DNA from: Inquilinus sp. Marseille-Q2685
Lineage (GTDB): Bacteria > Pseudomonadota > Alphaproteobacteria > DSM-16000 > Inquilinaceae
Length of the DNA: 64,000 bases
NCBI RefSeq assembly: GCF_916619195.1
Contig: NZ_CAKAKL010000009.1
Location: 186,001 to 250,000, forward strand
Direction: 5' to 3'
Within the stretch, counting starts at the first letter, position 1. The number at the start of each line of letters is the position of its first letter. Below the pieces are notes generated by a model that was not told the DNA's origin, did no database searches, and saw only the letters and a program-made list of their open reading frames with translations. The position numbers and the translations under genes were made by a program. Positions 10,104-18,324 of this stretch are shown in pieces.

Positions 10104-10271
10104 ATGGCCGTTGCAGAGCGTATTGAAGCGCTTCGGACCAAGCACGCCGCCCTGGATCGCACATTGGAAGAGGTGATCCACCGCCCCCACCCCGACGAGC
10201 TCGAGATCGTACGGCTGAAAAAGGAAAAGCTGAGACTCAAGGACGAGATGGCGCGATTGGATCACGCCTGA
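10104..10271 (+). CDS. YdcH/DUF465 family small protein
   Basis: A 55-residue protein starting MAVAERIEALRTKHAALDRTL and containing DELEIVRLKKEKLRLKDEM, the DUF465 helical hairpin core. It is preceded at proper spacing by the ribosome site AGAGGAGCGAGAG and followed by a strong hairpin, so it is a complete single-gene unit. The role of the family is unknown; such peptides are abundant in alphaproteobacteria. A longer paralogue lies at 5262-5462. Confidence 0.88.
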   Translation: MAVAERIEALRTKHAALDRTLEEVIHRPHPDELEIVRLKKEKLRLKDEMARLDHA

Positions 10272-10300
10272 CGGAGAGATTCACGGATCTCCGAATCATA

Positions 10301-10326
10301 AGGGCGGTGCCGGGGGGCGCCGCCCT
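10301..10326 (+). terminator. hairpin terminator after the YdcH gene
   Basis: AGGGCGGTGC and GCGCCGCCCT pair around a CGGGGG loop (one G-U pair), followed by a short T-containing run. It sits between the YdcH gene and the convergent trcR, and may serve both. Confidence 0.6.
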
Positions 10327-10352
10327 TGCCGTTTCAGGCCCCGAGTCGCGCC

Positions 10353-10946
10353 TCAGTCCTCCTGGGTTTCCTCGGCATCCTCGTCGAAGCTGACGGTCGG
10401 GGCCGGGATGGCGCCCGGCGGCAGGTTGGCGCGGGCCTTGGTCAGGGCCGCATCCAGCTCCATATAGGAACAAAGGCCCAGCATCACCGGGCTGCGCGGC
10501 TTCAGGTTCGGCGAATTCCAATGGCTCTTGTCGCGGATCGCCTGGATGGTCGGCTTGGTGGTGCCGATCAGCTTGCAGATCTGGGCGTCCGACAGCTCCG
10601 GATGCTCCTTCAGCAGATAGGCGATGGCGTCCGGCTTGTCGCCGCGCTTGGTCACCGGCGTGTAGCGCGGGCCCTTGGAGCGCGCGACCGGCTGTGGCAT
10701 GTCCGACACCGCCATGCGCAGGCGCGCATTCGGGTCGGCCTGGCAGCGCTCGATCTCGGCCTGGGTCAGCTGGCCGTTGACGATCGGGTCCAGCCCGACC
10801 ATTCCGATCGCGACCTCGCCGTCGGCGATGGCCCGGATCTCCAGCTCATGCAGGCCGCAGAAGGCGGCGATCTGGTCGAAGCTCAGCGAGGTGTTCTCGA
10901 CGAGCCAGACGGCGGTCGCCTTCGGCATCAGGGGCTGTTTGTTCAT
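10353..10946 (-). CDS. trcR: TrcR-type cell cycle transcriptional regulator (DUF1013)
   Basis: A 197-residue alphaproteobacterial protein of the DUF1013 family, recognised from the start MNKQPLMPKATAVWLVENTSLSFDQIA and the segment KRGDKPDAIAYLLKEHPELSDAQICKLIGTTKPTIQAIRDKSHWN. The second segment is a clear helix-turn-helix (ICKLIGTTKPTIQAIRD). Family members are named cell-cycle transcriptional regulators and are nearly universal in this class. The C-terminus is acidic (DEDAEETQED). It appears monocistronic, with its own leader of about 150 bp. Confidence 0.88.
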   Translation of the reverse strand: MNKQPLMPKATAVWLVENTSLSFDQIAAFCGLHELEIRAIADGEVAIGMVGLDPIVNGQLTQAEIERCQADPNARLRMAVSDMPQPVARSKGPRYTPVTKRGDKPDAIAYLLKEHPELSDAQICKLIGTTKPTIQAIRDKSHWNSPNLKPRSPVMLGLCSYMELDAALTKARANLPPGAIPAPTVSFDEDAEETQED

Positions 10947-11093
10947 TCTTCACGTACTCCTCTGCGCAAAGCGATCCCGCCGCGACCGGCCGGGGCGGCC
11001 GACCTGTCCTCTCGCACTCGCGCGTAAGGGAGGGGAGCGGGGTCGGCGCGGCGCCGCCCACGGTGCTCGACCTAGGGATGTCACGCGCCCGAG

Positions 11094-12095
11094 TCAAGCG
11101 AGGAGTATGATTTTCCCGACATGGGCGCTCGATTCCATCAGCGCATGCGCCTCCGCCGCCCGGGCCAGCGGGAAGCTGGCGTGGATCACCGGCTTGATCC
11201 GCCCGGCCTCGATCAGCGGCCAGACCTCGGCCTCGAGCGCGGCGGCGATGGCGCCCTTCTCGGCGACGCTGCGCGGCCGCAGGGTCGACCCGGTCAGGGT
11301 CAGCCGCTTGGCCATCACCTTCTGCAGGTCGACCTCGACCTTCGCGCCCTTGAGGAAGGCGATGCTGACCTGCCGGCCGTCCACCGCCAGCGCGTCGATG
11401 TTGCGGGCGACATAGTCGCCGCCGACCATGTCGAGGATCACGTCCACGCCGCGGCCGCCGGTCTTCTCCCGGATCACCGCGGCGAAGTCCTGCTCGCGGT
11501 AGTCGATGGCGACATCGGCGCCCAGGTCGAGGCAGGCGCGGCACTTCTCGGCGCTGCCGGCGGTGGCGAAGACGGTGGCGCCCCGGGCCTTGGCAAGCTG
11601 GATCGCCGTGGTGCCGATGCCGCTCGACCCGCCATGCACCAGGAAGCGCTCGCCGGGCTGCAGCCGGCCGCGCTCGACCACATTGGTCCAGACGGTGAAC
11701 AGGGTCTCGGGCAGGCCCGCCGCCTCGGCCGGGGACAGGCCTTTCGGGATCGGCAGGCATTGCGGCGCCGGGGCGACGCAATACTCGGCGTAGCCGCCGC
11801 CGGCCACCAGGGCGCAGGCCGGATCGCCGACGGACCAGCCCTCGACATCGGGGCCGATGGCGGCGACGGTGCCGGCGACCTCCAGTCCCGGCAGCGGGCT
11901 GGCGCCCGGCGGCGGGTTGTACATGCCGCGGCGCTGCAGCACGTCGGGCCGGTTCACCCCGGCCGCGGCCACCCGGATCAGGATTTCGCAGGCCCCGGGC
12001 GACGGCACCGGCAGGGTCGCCGGCTTGAGCACCTCGGGCCCACCGGGGGCCTCGATCACGATCGCGGTCATGGTCTCGGGAAGGATGCTCGTCAT
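11094..12095 (-). CDS. NAD(P)H-quinone oxidoreductase, zinc-independent MDR family
   Basis: A 333-residue medium-chain reductase of the QOR/PIG3 type. It begins MTSILPETMTAIVIEAPGGPEVL and contains VAAAGVNRPDVLQRRGMY, the Rossmann segment LVHGGSSGIGTTAIQLAKARGA and a C-terminal AHALMESSAHVGKI. No zinc-ligand Cys set is present. Family members reduce quinones by NADPH. The start at 12095 is chosen over an in-frame upstream one at 12146 because homologous sequence begins near the MTAIVIEAPG segment. It is divergent from the small DUF1192 gene. Confidence 0.88.
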   Translation of the reverse strand: MTSILPETMTAIVIEAPGGPEVLKPATLPVPSPGACEILIRVAAAGVNRPDVLQRRGMYNPPPGASPLPGLEVAGTVAAIGPDVEGWSVGDPACALVAGGGYAEYCVAPAPQCLPIPKGLSPAEAAGLPETLFTVWTNVVERGRLQPGERFLVHGGSSGIGTTAIQLAKARGATVFATAGSAEKCRACLDLGADVAIDYREQDFAAVIREKTGGRGVDVILDMVGGDYVARNIDALAVDGRQVSIAFLKGAKVEVDLQKVMAKRLTLTGSTLRPRSVAEKGAIAAALEAEVWPLIEAGRIKPVIHASFPLARAAEAHALMESSAHVGKIILLA

Positions 12096-12259
12096 CGGCT
12101 CACGCTTCCGGTTCGGGAATGGGGCGGATGATGACCGAAATGTCATGCGGCCTTCATCCGGCGGTCGGATGGAGCGGCCTAAGGTCGCTTGCGGTCCGGG
12201 CTTGCCGATCCTCGCGCCGCCCGCGAGGATTGTCCATCCGCTGCCGAAGGAGATGGCCG

Positions 12260-12442
12260 ATGGATCCGGAAGATCTCGAACCGCGCCAGCGCAAGGCGCC
12301 GCCCAAGCCGCTCGACGGCCTCTCGGTCGCCGAGCTGGAGGAGTACATCGCGAGCCTGGAGGCGGAGATCGTCCGCGCCCGCGGCGTGATCGCCGGCAAG
12401 CAGAGCCACAGATCGGCCGCGGACGCGCTGTTCAAGCGCTAG
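12260..12442 (+). CDS. DUF1192 family small protein
   Basis: A 60-residue protein with the DUF1192 core LSVAELEEYIASLEAEIVRAR followed by a terminal SAADALFKR, a form typical of alphaproteobacteria. The ATG at 12260 is preceded by GAAGGAG at suitable distance; an in-frame upstream start at 12119 would add nonconserved sequence. Its function is unknown. It lies 55 bp upstream of the 3-hydroxybutyrate dehydrogenase gene on the same strand and may share its transcript. Confidence 0.82.
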   Translation: MDPEDLEPRQRKAPPKPLDGLSVAELEEYIASLEAEIVRARGVIAGKQSHRSAADALFKR

Positions 12443-12497
12443 AGACCAGGAACGCCCTCGAAGACCCCTCTTTCCCGTCATCGTAAGGAACGGACCC

Positions 12498-13280
12498 ATG
12501 TTGAAGGGCAAGGTTGCGATCGTCACCGGATCGACCAGCGGCATCGGGCTCGGCATCGCGAAGGTGCTGACCGGCCAGGGCGCGGACATCGTGCTGAACG
12601 GCTTCGGCGACGCCGGCGAGATCGAGGCGATCCGCAGCGGCATCGAGCGCGAGCACGGGGTGCGCGCGGTCTATGACGGCGCCGACATGTCGAAGGGCGA
12701 TGCGGTGCGCGGCCTGGTGGCGGCGACGGTCGAGCGGCTCGGCCGGGTCGACATCCTGGTGAACAACGCCGGCATCCAGTTCACCGCGCCGGTGGAGGAG
12801 TTCCCGGCCGAGAAGTGGGACGCGATCCTGGCGATCAACCTGTCGGCGGCGTTCCACGGCATCGCCGCGGCGGTGCCGGTGATGAAGAAGCAGGGCTGGG
12901 GCCGGATCGTCAACATCGCCTCGGCGCACGGGCTGGTCGCCTCGGCCCACAAGGCGGCCTATGTCGCGGCCAAGCACGGCCTCGTCGGGCTGACCAAGGT
13001 GGTGGGGCTGGAGACGGCGGGCACCGGCGTCACCTGCAACGCCGTCTGCCCCGGCTGGGTCCGGACGCCGCTGGTGGAGAAGCAGATCTCCGACATCGCG
13101 GCGAAGAAGGGCATCAGCCAGGAAGAGGCCGCGAGGGAGCTCCTGGGCGAGAAGCAGCCCTCGATGACCTTCGTGTCGCCGGAGCAGCTGGGCGGCACCG
13201 TCGCCTTCCTGTGCTCCCCGGCCGCCGACCAGATCACCGGCACCAGCATCTCGGTCGACGGCGGCTGGACCGCGCAGTAG
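12498..13280 (+). CDS. bdhA: 3-hydroxybutyrate dehydrogenase
   Basis: Short-chain dehydrogenase that oxidises D-3-hydroxybutyrate to acetoacetate with NAD, the step that feeds polyhydroxybutyrate degradation into central metabolism. It is 260 residues with the cofactor motif GSTSGIG (residues 11-17), NNAG (89-92) and the catalytic Ser142, Tyr155 and Lys159 (YVAAK). The CPGWVRTPLVEKQI and ARELLGEKQPS segments are typical of BdhA rather than of general SDRs. Acetoacetate decarboxylase lies only about 2.6 kb away, so both acetoacetate-producing and consuming steps are encoded here. Confidence 0.93.
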   Translation: MLKGKVAIVTGSTSGIGLGIAKVLTGQGADIVLNGFGDAGEIEAIRSGIEREHGVRAVYDGADMSKGDAVRGLVAATVERLGRVDILVNNAGIQFTAPVEEFPAEKWDAILAINLSAAFHGIAAAVPVMKKQGWGRIVNIASAHGLVASAHKAAYVAAKHGLVGLTKVVGLETAGTGVTCNAVCPGWVRTPLVEKQISDIAAKKGISQEEAARELLGEKQPSMTFVSPEQLGGTVAFLCSPAADQITGTSISVDGGWTAQ

Positions 13281-13392
13281 CCGGTCGTTTCCGGGGACGG
13301 GGACGATCAACGCCCCTCTTGAACCCGGAATTCACCCTCCCCAGATCGATGGCGTGGCGGTGCCCAGCAGGGGCCGCCACGTCGCAAACCCC

Positions 13393-13438
13393 GCGGCGCG
13401 ACCATCGGTGCGCCGCACAGGTATCGCTCACTGGAGGA
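13393..13438 (+). promoter_or_regulatory. possible ROSE-like RNA thermometer in the hsp20 leader
   Basis: The leader has a perfect 7-bp stem (GCGGCGC 13393-13399 with GCGCCGC 13410-13416). After it, TCGCTC (13424-13429) stands directly before and opposite the ribosome site GGAGGA (13433-13438). The UYGCU motif pairing with the Shine-Dalgarno sequence is the hallmark of ROSE elements, known in leaders of alphaproteobacterial small heat-shock genes. No folding was computed. Confidence 0.4.
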
Positions 13439-13443
13439 TATCC

Positions 13444-13905
13444 ATGCGTACTCTCGACCTTTCCCCGCTGTTCCGCTCGACCATCGGCATCGACCGCATG
13501 TCGCGGCTGCTCGATTCCGCGCTGCAGTTCGACACCGCGGCGCCGTCCTATCCGCCCTACAACATCGAGAAGACCGGCGAGGATGCCTACCGCATCACCA
13601 TGGCGGTGGCGGGCTTCGGCGAGGACGACCTCGAGGTCGTGACCTCCGAGAACACCCTGACCGTCCGCGCCAAGGCGACTTCCGACGAGGAGGAGAAGAA
13701 CCGCGTCTTCCTGCATCGCGGCATTGCCGGCCGGGCCTTCGAGCGGCGCTTCCAGCTCGCCGACTACATCAAGGTCAGCGGCGCGTCGCTGGTGAACGGC
13801 CTGCTCAACATCGACCTGGTCCGCGAGGTGCCGGAGGCGCAGAAGCCCCGCACCGTGAAGATCAGCGTCGGCCAGGCCGAGGCGCCGAAGCAGATCGCCG
13901 CCTGA
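13444..13905 (+). CDS. Hsp20/IbpA-type small heat shock protein
   Basis: ATP-independent chaperone that holds unfolding proteins. The protein is 153 residues, with the start MRTLDLSPLFRSTIGIDRM typical of IbpA-like class A members. The alpha-crystallin domain runs from about YPPYNIEKTGEDAYRITMAV to the GLLNIDLVREVPE strand. The oligomer-forming C-terminal I-x-I motif is KISVG-like and weak. The ATG at 13444 follows GGAGGA. It is monocistronic, with a strong terminator after it. Confidence 0.94.
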   Translation: MRTLDLSPLFRSTIGIDRMSRLLDSALQFDTAAPSYPPYNIEKTGEDAYRITMAVAGFGEDDLEVVTSENTLTVRAKATSDEEEKNRVFLHRGIAGRAFERRFQLADYIKVSGASLVNGLLNIDLVREVPEAQKPRTVKISVGQAEAPKQIAA

Positions 13906-13968
13906 CGGCCGGAACGGGGGCGCCGCCGGACGGCAGCGCCCCATCTCCCGAATCGCAGAGACAAAAAA

Positions 13969-13999
13969 GAGGGCCGCTTCCCTGCGGCCCTCATTTTTT
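13969..13999 (+). terminator. rho-independent terminator after hsp20
   Basis: A perfect 9-bp stem GAGGGCCGC/GCGGCCCTC with a TTCCCT loop is followed by ATTTTTT. It is also preceded by an A run, so it could work in both directions. Confidence 0.92.
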
Positions 14000-14189
14000 G
14001 AAGCCTCGCCTGCTCAACTCGAGCATTGCGCGACGATAAGAGCCATTTTGCCGCTGCGTCAAGCACTCGTTTGGGTCAGAAAAACCCTTTGTTTTGAAGG
14101 GTTTTCAGCTGTTCGCCGGCTTTTGCCGGGCATCGGCTGAATCACAAGAGCGCTAAATGATCTTAAAAATGTAATATTTATGTGGGGTT

Positions 14190-14248
14190 GTCCCTCGGGG
14201 CTTAGACCGGGTGGAAACGGGAACGTTACCCGCGACTGTAGCCCGATC
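14190..14248 (+). promoter_or_regulatory. cobalamin-riboswitch-like fragment without a downstream gene
   Basis: The stretch around CCGGGTGGAAACGGG and CCCGCGACTGTAG resembles the core of a cobalamin riboswitch (GGTG-AA-x-CCCGC-ACTGT). The upstream GGGAA box is altered and no CCACTG box follows. On this strand it runs into the antisense of the propionate-CoA ligase 3' end, so it has no target gene. It could be a remnant or a chance match. Confidence 0.25.
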
Positions 14249-16121
14249 GCCGCAGCGTCGCGCGAATTTCATCGAGAATCGCCGGATCGTCGATCGTCGC
14301 CGGCACGGCGAAGGGAACCGAATCGGCGATTCGGGCCATCGTGCCGCGCAGGATCTTGCCCGACCGGGTCTTCGGCAGGCGGTCGACGATCATCGCCGTC
14401 TTGAACGCCGCGACCGGGCCGATGCCGTCGCGCACCCGCTGCACCGCCTCGGCCAGGATCGCCTCGTGCGGTCGCGTCACGCCCGCCTTCAGCACCAGGA
14501 AACCCAGCGGCACCTGGCCCTTGAGGTCGTCCGCGACCCCGATCACCGCGCATTCCGCGACATCGGGATGGCCGGCCAGCACCTCTTCGATCTGGCCGGT
14601 CGACAGCCGGTGGCCGGCGACGTTGATGACGTCGTCCACCCGGCTCATGACGAAGACGTAGCCGTCCTCGTCGACCAGCCCGGCATCGCCGGTCTTGTAG
14701 AAGCCCGGATAGTCCTCGAGATAGGCGCTGCGGAAGCGGGCATCGGCCCGCCACAGCGTCGGCGCGGCGCCGGGCGGCATCGGCAGCTTGCAGGCCAGCG
14801 CCCCGATCTCGCCGCGCGGCATCTCCCGCCCGTCGGCGGCCAGCACCCTCACGTCCCAGCCCGGCATCGGCTTGGTCGGCGACCCCGGCTTGACCGGCAT
14901 CGGCTCCAGCCCCAGCGGGTCGGCGCAGATCGGCCAGCCGGTCTCGGTTTGCCACCAATGGTCGATCACCGGCACCTGCAGCAGCCGCTCGGCCCAGCCC
15001 AGCGTGTCGGGGTCGCAGCGCTCCCCGGCCAGGAACAGGGCGCGGAACTTCGACAGGTCGCGGCCAGCCAGCAGGCGGCCTTCCGGGTCCTCGCGCTTGA
15101 TGGCGCGGAAGGCGGTCGGTGCGGTGAACAGCACCGACACGCCGTGCTGCTCGGCCACCCGCCAATAGGCGCCTGCATCGGGCGTGCCGACCGGCTTGCC
15201 CTCGTACATCACGCTGGTGCAGCCGGCCAGAAGCGGCCCGTAGACGATGTAGGAATGGCCCACCACCCAGCCGACGTCGGAGGCGGTCCACATCCCCTCG
15301 CCGGGCCTGAGCCCGTAGATCGCCGGGATGCTCCAGGCCAGGGCCACGGCATGCCCGCCATTGTCGCGGACGATGCCCTTGGGCTGGCCGGTGGTGCCGG
15401 AGGTGTAGAGGATGTAGAGCGGATCGGTCGCCAGCACCGGCACGCAGCCGGCGGGTTCGGCCGCGGCCTCCAGCGCCGCCCAGTCGTGGTCGCGTCCCGG
15501 ACTCATCGCCGCCTCGCATTGCGGCCGCTGCAGCACCACGGTCGTCGGCACCTTGTGCCTGGCCAGGCCGAGGGCGGCGTCGAGCAGCGGCTTGTAGGCG
15601 ACGATCCGGGACACCTCGATGCCGCAGGAGGCGGAAACCACCAGCTTCGGCTCGCAATCGTCGATCCGCGCCGCCAGCTCGGGCGCCGCGAAGCCGCCGA
15701 ACACGACGGAGTGCACCGCGCCCAGCCGGGCGCAGGCCAGCATGGCGATCGCGGCCTCCGGCACCATCGGCATATAGATCACCACCCGGTCTCCGGCACC
15801 GACGCCCAGGGCCCGCATCGCCCCGGCGAAGCGGGCGACGCGGCCGGTCAGCTCGGCATAGGTGAAGCGCCGCACCGTGCCGGTGACCGGGCTGTCGTGG
15901 ATCAGCGCCAGCCGGTCGCCATGGCCGGCGGCGACATGGCGGTCCAGCGCGTTGAAACAGGTGTTGAGCCGGCCGCCGGCGAACCAGCGAGTGAACGGGG
16001 CGTTGCTGTCGTCCAGCACACGGTCCCAGCGCCGGTCCCAGTCGATCGCGGCGGCGGCCTCGCCCCAGAACCCCTCGGGGTCGGCAAGCGCGCGGCGATA
16101 GGCCTCGGCATAGGCTCCCAT
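14226..16121 (-). CDS. prpE: propionate-CoA ligase / acyl-CoA synthetase (PrpE type)
   Basis: AMP-forming ligase that activates propionate or another short acid to the CoA thioester. It is 631 residues with the ATP motif YTSGTTGQPKG, the ligase stretch WQTETGWPI, RVDDVINVAGHRLSTGQIEEVL and the catalytic-Lys motif PKTRSGKILRG, which acetyltransferases modify in this family. Overall resemblance is to PrpE rather than acetyl-CoA synthetase. The start at 16121 gives the expected N-terminus MGAYAEAYRRALADPEGFW. It is divergent from another acyl-CoA synthetase at 16291, sharing a regulatory region of about 170 bp. Confidence 0.9.
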   Translation of the reverse strand: MGAYAEAYRRALADPEGFWGEAAAAIDWDRRWDRVLDDSNAPFTRWFAGGRLNTCFNALDRHVAAGHGDRLALIHDSPVTGTVRRFTYAELTGRVARFAGAMRALGVGAGDRVVIYMPMVPEAAIAMLACARLGAVHSVVFGGFAAPELAARIDDCEPKLVVSASCGIEVSRIVAYKPLLDAALGLARHKVPTTVVLQRPQCEAAMSPGRDHDWAALEAAAEPAGCVPVLATDPLYILYTSGTTGQPKGIVRDNGGHAVALAWSIPAIYGLRPGEGMWTASDVGWVVGHSYIVYGPLLAGCTSVMYEGKPVGTPDAGAYWRVAEQHGVSVLFTAPTAFRAIKREDPEGRLLAGRDLSKFRALFLAGERCDPDTLGWAERLLQVPVIDHWWQTETGWPICADPLGLEPMPVKPGSPTKPMPGWDVRVLAADGREMPRGEIGALACKLPMPPGAAPTLWRADARFRSAYLEDYPGFYKTGDAGLVDEDGYVFVMSRVDDVINVAGHRLSTGQIEEVLAGHPDVAECAVIGVADDLKGQVPLGFLVLKAGVTRPHEAILAEAVQRVRDGIGPVAAFKTAMIVDRLPKTRSGKILRGTMARIADSVPFAVPATIDDPAILDEIRATLRRSGYSRG

Positions 16122-16290
16122 GGCGTCCTCCCGGACTCTTGTTGTCCCGAGCCTAGCGCCGCGCGGCCGCCAGGGCGAGGGCCGGTGTCGCGTTCCGGCC
16201 ACGGCCGGACGCGGCCGGCGGAGCCCGATCCCGGCATTCCGCCCGAGGCTGGGCGGTGCCAGAATGTCTCCGCACCCGGGAGGCCCGCCG

Positions 16291-17910
16291 ATGCCGCACG
16301 CTTACGACACCGATCTCGACCGCAATCCGGCCAATCACGTGCCGCTGACGCCGGTCTCCTTCCTCGGCCGCACCGCCCTGGCCCATCCGGACCGGACGGC
16401 GGTGGTCTACGGCGACGTGAAGCGCAGCTGGCGCGAGACCGCGGAGCGGTGCCGCCGCCTGGCCTCGGCCCTGTCGCGCCGTGGCATCGGCAGGAACGAC
16501 ACGGTGGCGGTGATGGCGCCGAACGTGCCGGAAGCCTTCGAGGCGACCTTCGGCGTGCCGATGGCGGGCGCGGTGCTGTGCGCCCTCAACATCCGGCTCG
16601 ACGCCGCGGCCATCGCCTTCCAGCTGCGCCATTCCGAGACCCGGATGCTGCTGGCCGACCGCGAATACGCCGCGGTGGTGAAGGCCGCGCTGGCGCAGCT
16701 GGAGGCGCCGCCGCCGGTGATCGACATCGTCGACCCGGCGGTGGCGGGGGAGCCGATCGGCGATCTCACTTACGAGGACCTGCTGGCCGAAGGCGACCCG
16801 GCCTGGCCGGGCGTGAGGCCCGGCGACGAGTGGGATGCGATCGCGCTCGGCTACACCTCCGGCACCACGGGCGACCCGAAGGGCGTGGTCACCCATCACC
16901 GCGGCGCCTATCTCAACGCGCTCGGCAACGTCGTCACCTGGGGGATGCCGCACCACCCGGTCTATCTCTGGACCCTGCCGATGTTCCACTGCAACGGCTG
17001 GTGCTTTCCCTGGACGATCACGGCGATGGCCGGCACCCATGTCTGCCTGCGCCGGGTGGCCGCGCGGGATATTTACGCCGCCATCGCCGATCACGGCGTC
17101 ACCCATCTCTGCGGCGCGCCGATCGTCATGGGCATGCTGCTGAACGCCCCGGCGGACGAACGCCGCGACTTCCCGCAGGCGGTGCAGATGATGACCGCGG
17201 CCTCGCCCCCGCCGGCGGCGGTGCTGGAGGGCATGGCCCGGCTCGGCATCAAGGTCACCCATGTCTACGGCCTGACCGAGGTCTACGGCCCGGCCGTGGT
17301 CTGCGACTGGAAGCCGGAATGGAACGCCCTGCCGGCCGCGGAGCAGGCGCGGCTGCAGTCGCGCCAGGGCCTGCCCTATGTGGTGCAGGAGGGGCTGATG
17401 GTGGCCGACCCCGAGACCCTCGTCCCGGTGCCGGCCGACGGCGAGACGCTGGGCGAGGTGTTCATGCGCGGCAACATCACCATGAAGGGGTATCTGAAGA
17501 ATCCCTCGGCCACCGCGAAGGCCTTCGCCGGCGGCTGGTTCCACACCGGCGACCTCGGCGTCATGCATCCGGACGGCTATATCGAGCTGAAGGACCGATC
17601 GAAGGACATCATCATCTCCGGCGGCGAGAACATCTCGACCATCGAGGTCGAAGGCGTGCTGTACCGCCATCCGGCGGTGCTGGAGGCGGCGGTGGTGGCG
17701 CGGCCCGACGAGAAATGGGGCGAGACCCCCTGCGCCTTCGTCACCCTGCGGCCGGGCGCCGAGGCGACGGCGGAGGAGATCATCGCCTTCAGCCGCCGGC
17801 ACCTGGCGGGCTTCAAATGCCCGAAGACGGTGGTGTTCGGCGACCTGCCCAAGACCTCGACCGGCAAGATCCAGAAATTCGTGCTGCGCGACCGGGCGCG
17901 GGCGCTGTGA
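16291..17910 (+). CDS. acyl-CoA synthetase (AMP-binding, DmdB/medium-chain type)
   Basis: A 539-residue ANL-superfamily ligase. It contains YTSGTTGDPKG, the WTLPMFHCNGW segment, YGLTEVYGP, WFHTGDLG and the C-terminal catalytic-Lys motif KTSTGKIQKF. The FHCNGW and VHxxAP-like features are typical of the AMP-binding group that includes methylmercaptopropionate-CoA ligase and medium-chain fatty acid ligases. The acid substrate cannot be deduced. The start at 16291 is supported by CGGGAGG just upstream. A hypothetical gene follows with overlapping stop and start codons (TGATG). Confidence 0.9.
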   Translation: MPHAYDTDLDRNPANHVPLTPVSFLGRTALAHPDRTAVVYGDVKRSWRETAERCRRLASALSRRGIGRNDTVAVMAPNVPEAFEATFGVPMAGAVLCALNIRLDAAAIAFQLRHSETRMLLADREYAAVVKAALAQLEAPPPVIDIVDPAVAGEPIGDLTYEDLLAEGDPAWPGVRPGDEWDAIALGYTSGTTGDPKGVVTHHRGAYLNALGNVVTWGMPHHPVYLWTLPMFHCNGWCFPWTITAMAGTHVCLRRVAARDIYAAIADHGVTHLCGAPIVMGMLLNAPADERRDFPQAVQMMTAASPPPAAVLEGMARLGIKVTHVYGLTEVYGPAVVCDWKPEWNALPAAEQARLQSRQGLPYVVQEGLMVADPETLVPVPADGETLGEVFMRGNITMKGYLKNPSATAKAFAGGWFHTGDLGVMHPDGYIELKDRSKDIIISGGENISTIEVEGVLYRHPAVLEAAVVARPDEKWGETPCAFVTLRPGAEATAEEIIAFSRRHLAGFKCPKTVVFGDLPKTSTGKIQKFVLRDRARAL

Positions 17911-18308
17911 TGGGCGAGCGCATCCATACTGTCTGGGATTTCTGGGACGCCCCGCGTGAAGGCGTCGCCGACTTTCAGGGCAGGCCGCACATCTACAAAT
18001 GCCAATTCAGCGAGGCGGAGGACGATTGGACGAACCTGTTCTGGCTGATGGAGATCGACCAGGAACTTTTGGCGCTGGACCTGGAAAGAAGCGCGATCTC
18101 CGCCCGTTGGCTCGAAGAACTCAAACGAGGGCGCGTGTCCCCTGAAAGCGGTCCGGCGCTGCCCATCGACCGGCCGCGCTTTCAGGAGCTGCAGAGCGTC
18201 ATCGGAGACCGTCTGCAACTTCGCCCAGAACGTTCCGTGATCAGGCGCGGGCGGTTCGTGGCAAGTCCGGGAGCCAACTCCACGATGGTCGAATGGACAG
18301 AACCTTAG
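17910..18308 (+). CDS. hypothetical protein, translationally coupled to acyl-CoA synthetase
   Basis: A 132-residue protein starting MGERIHTVWDFWDAPREGVADFQGRPHIYKC. I recognise no named domain. It is rich in aromatic and acidic residues in its first half (FSEAEDDWTNLFWLMEID) and basic in the second, with no signal peptide or membrane segment. Its ATG overlaps the stop of the upstream acyl-CoA synthetase, which implies coupling, but its codon choice is slightly less GC-biased than its neighbours. It converges on the MFS transporter gene. Confidence 0.72.
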   Translation: MGERIHTVWDFWDAPREGVADFQGRPHIYKCQFSEAEDDWTNLFWLMEIDQELLALDLERSAISARWLEELKRGRVSPESGPALPIDRPRFQELQSVIGDRLQLRPERSVIRRGRFVASPGANSTMVEWTEP

Positions 18309-18324
18309 TGCAGCCGGAGACCGG

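Noticed and set aside
14211-17909. Very long plus-strand open frame across prpE and the acyl-CoA synthetase
   Set aside because: Most of it is antisense or out of frame to two recognised ligases. Only its last part, from 17910, is accepted as a gene.
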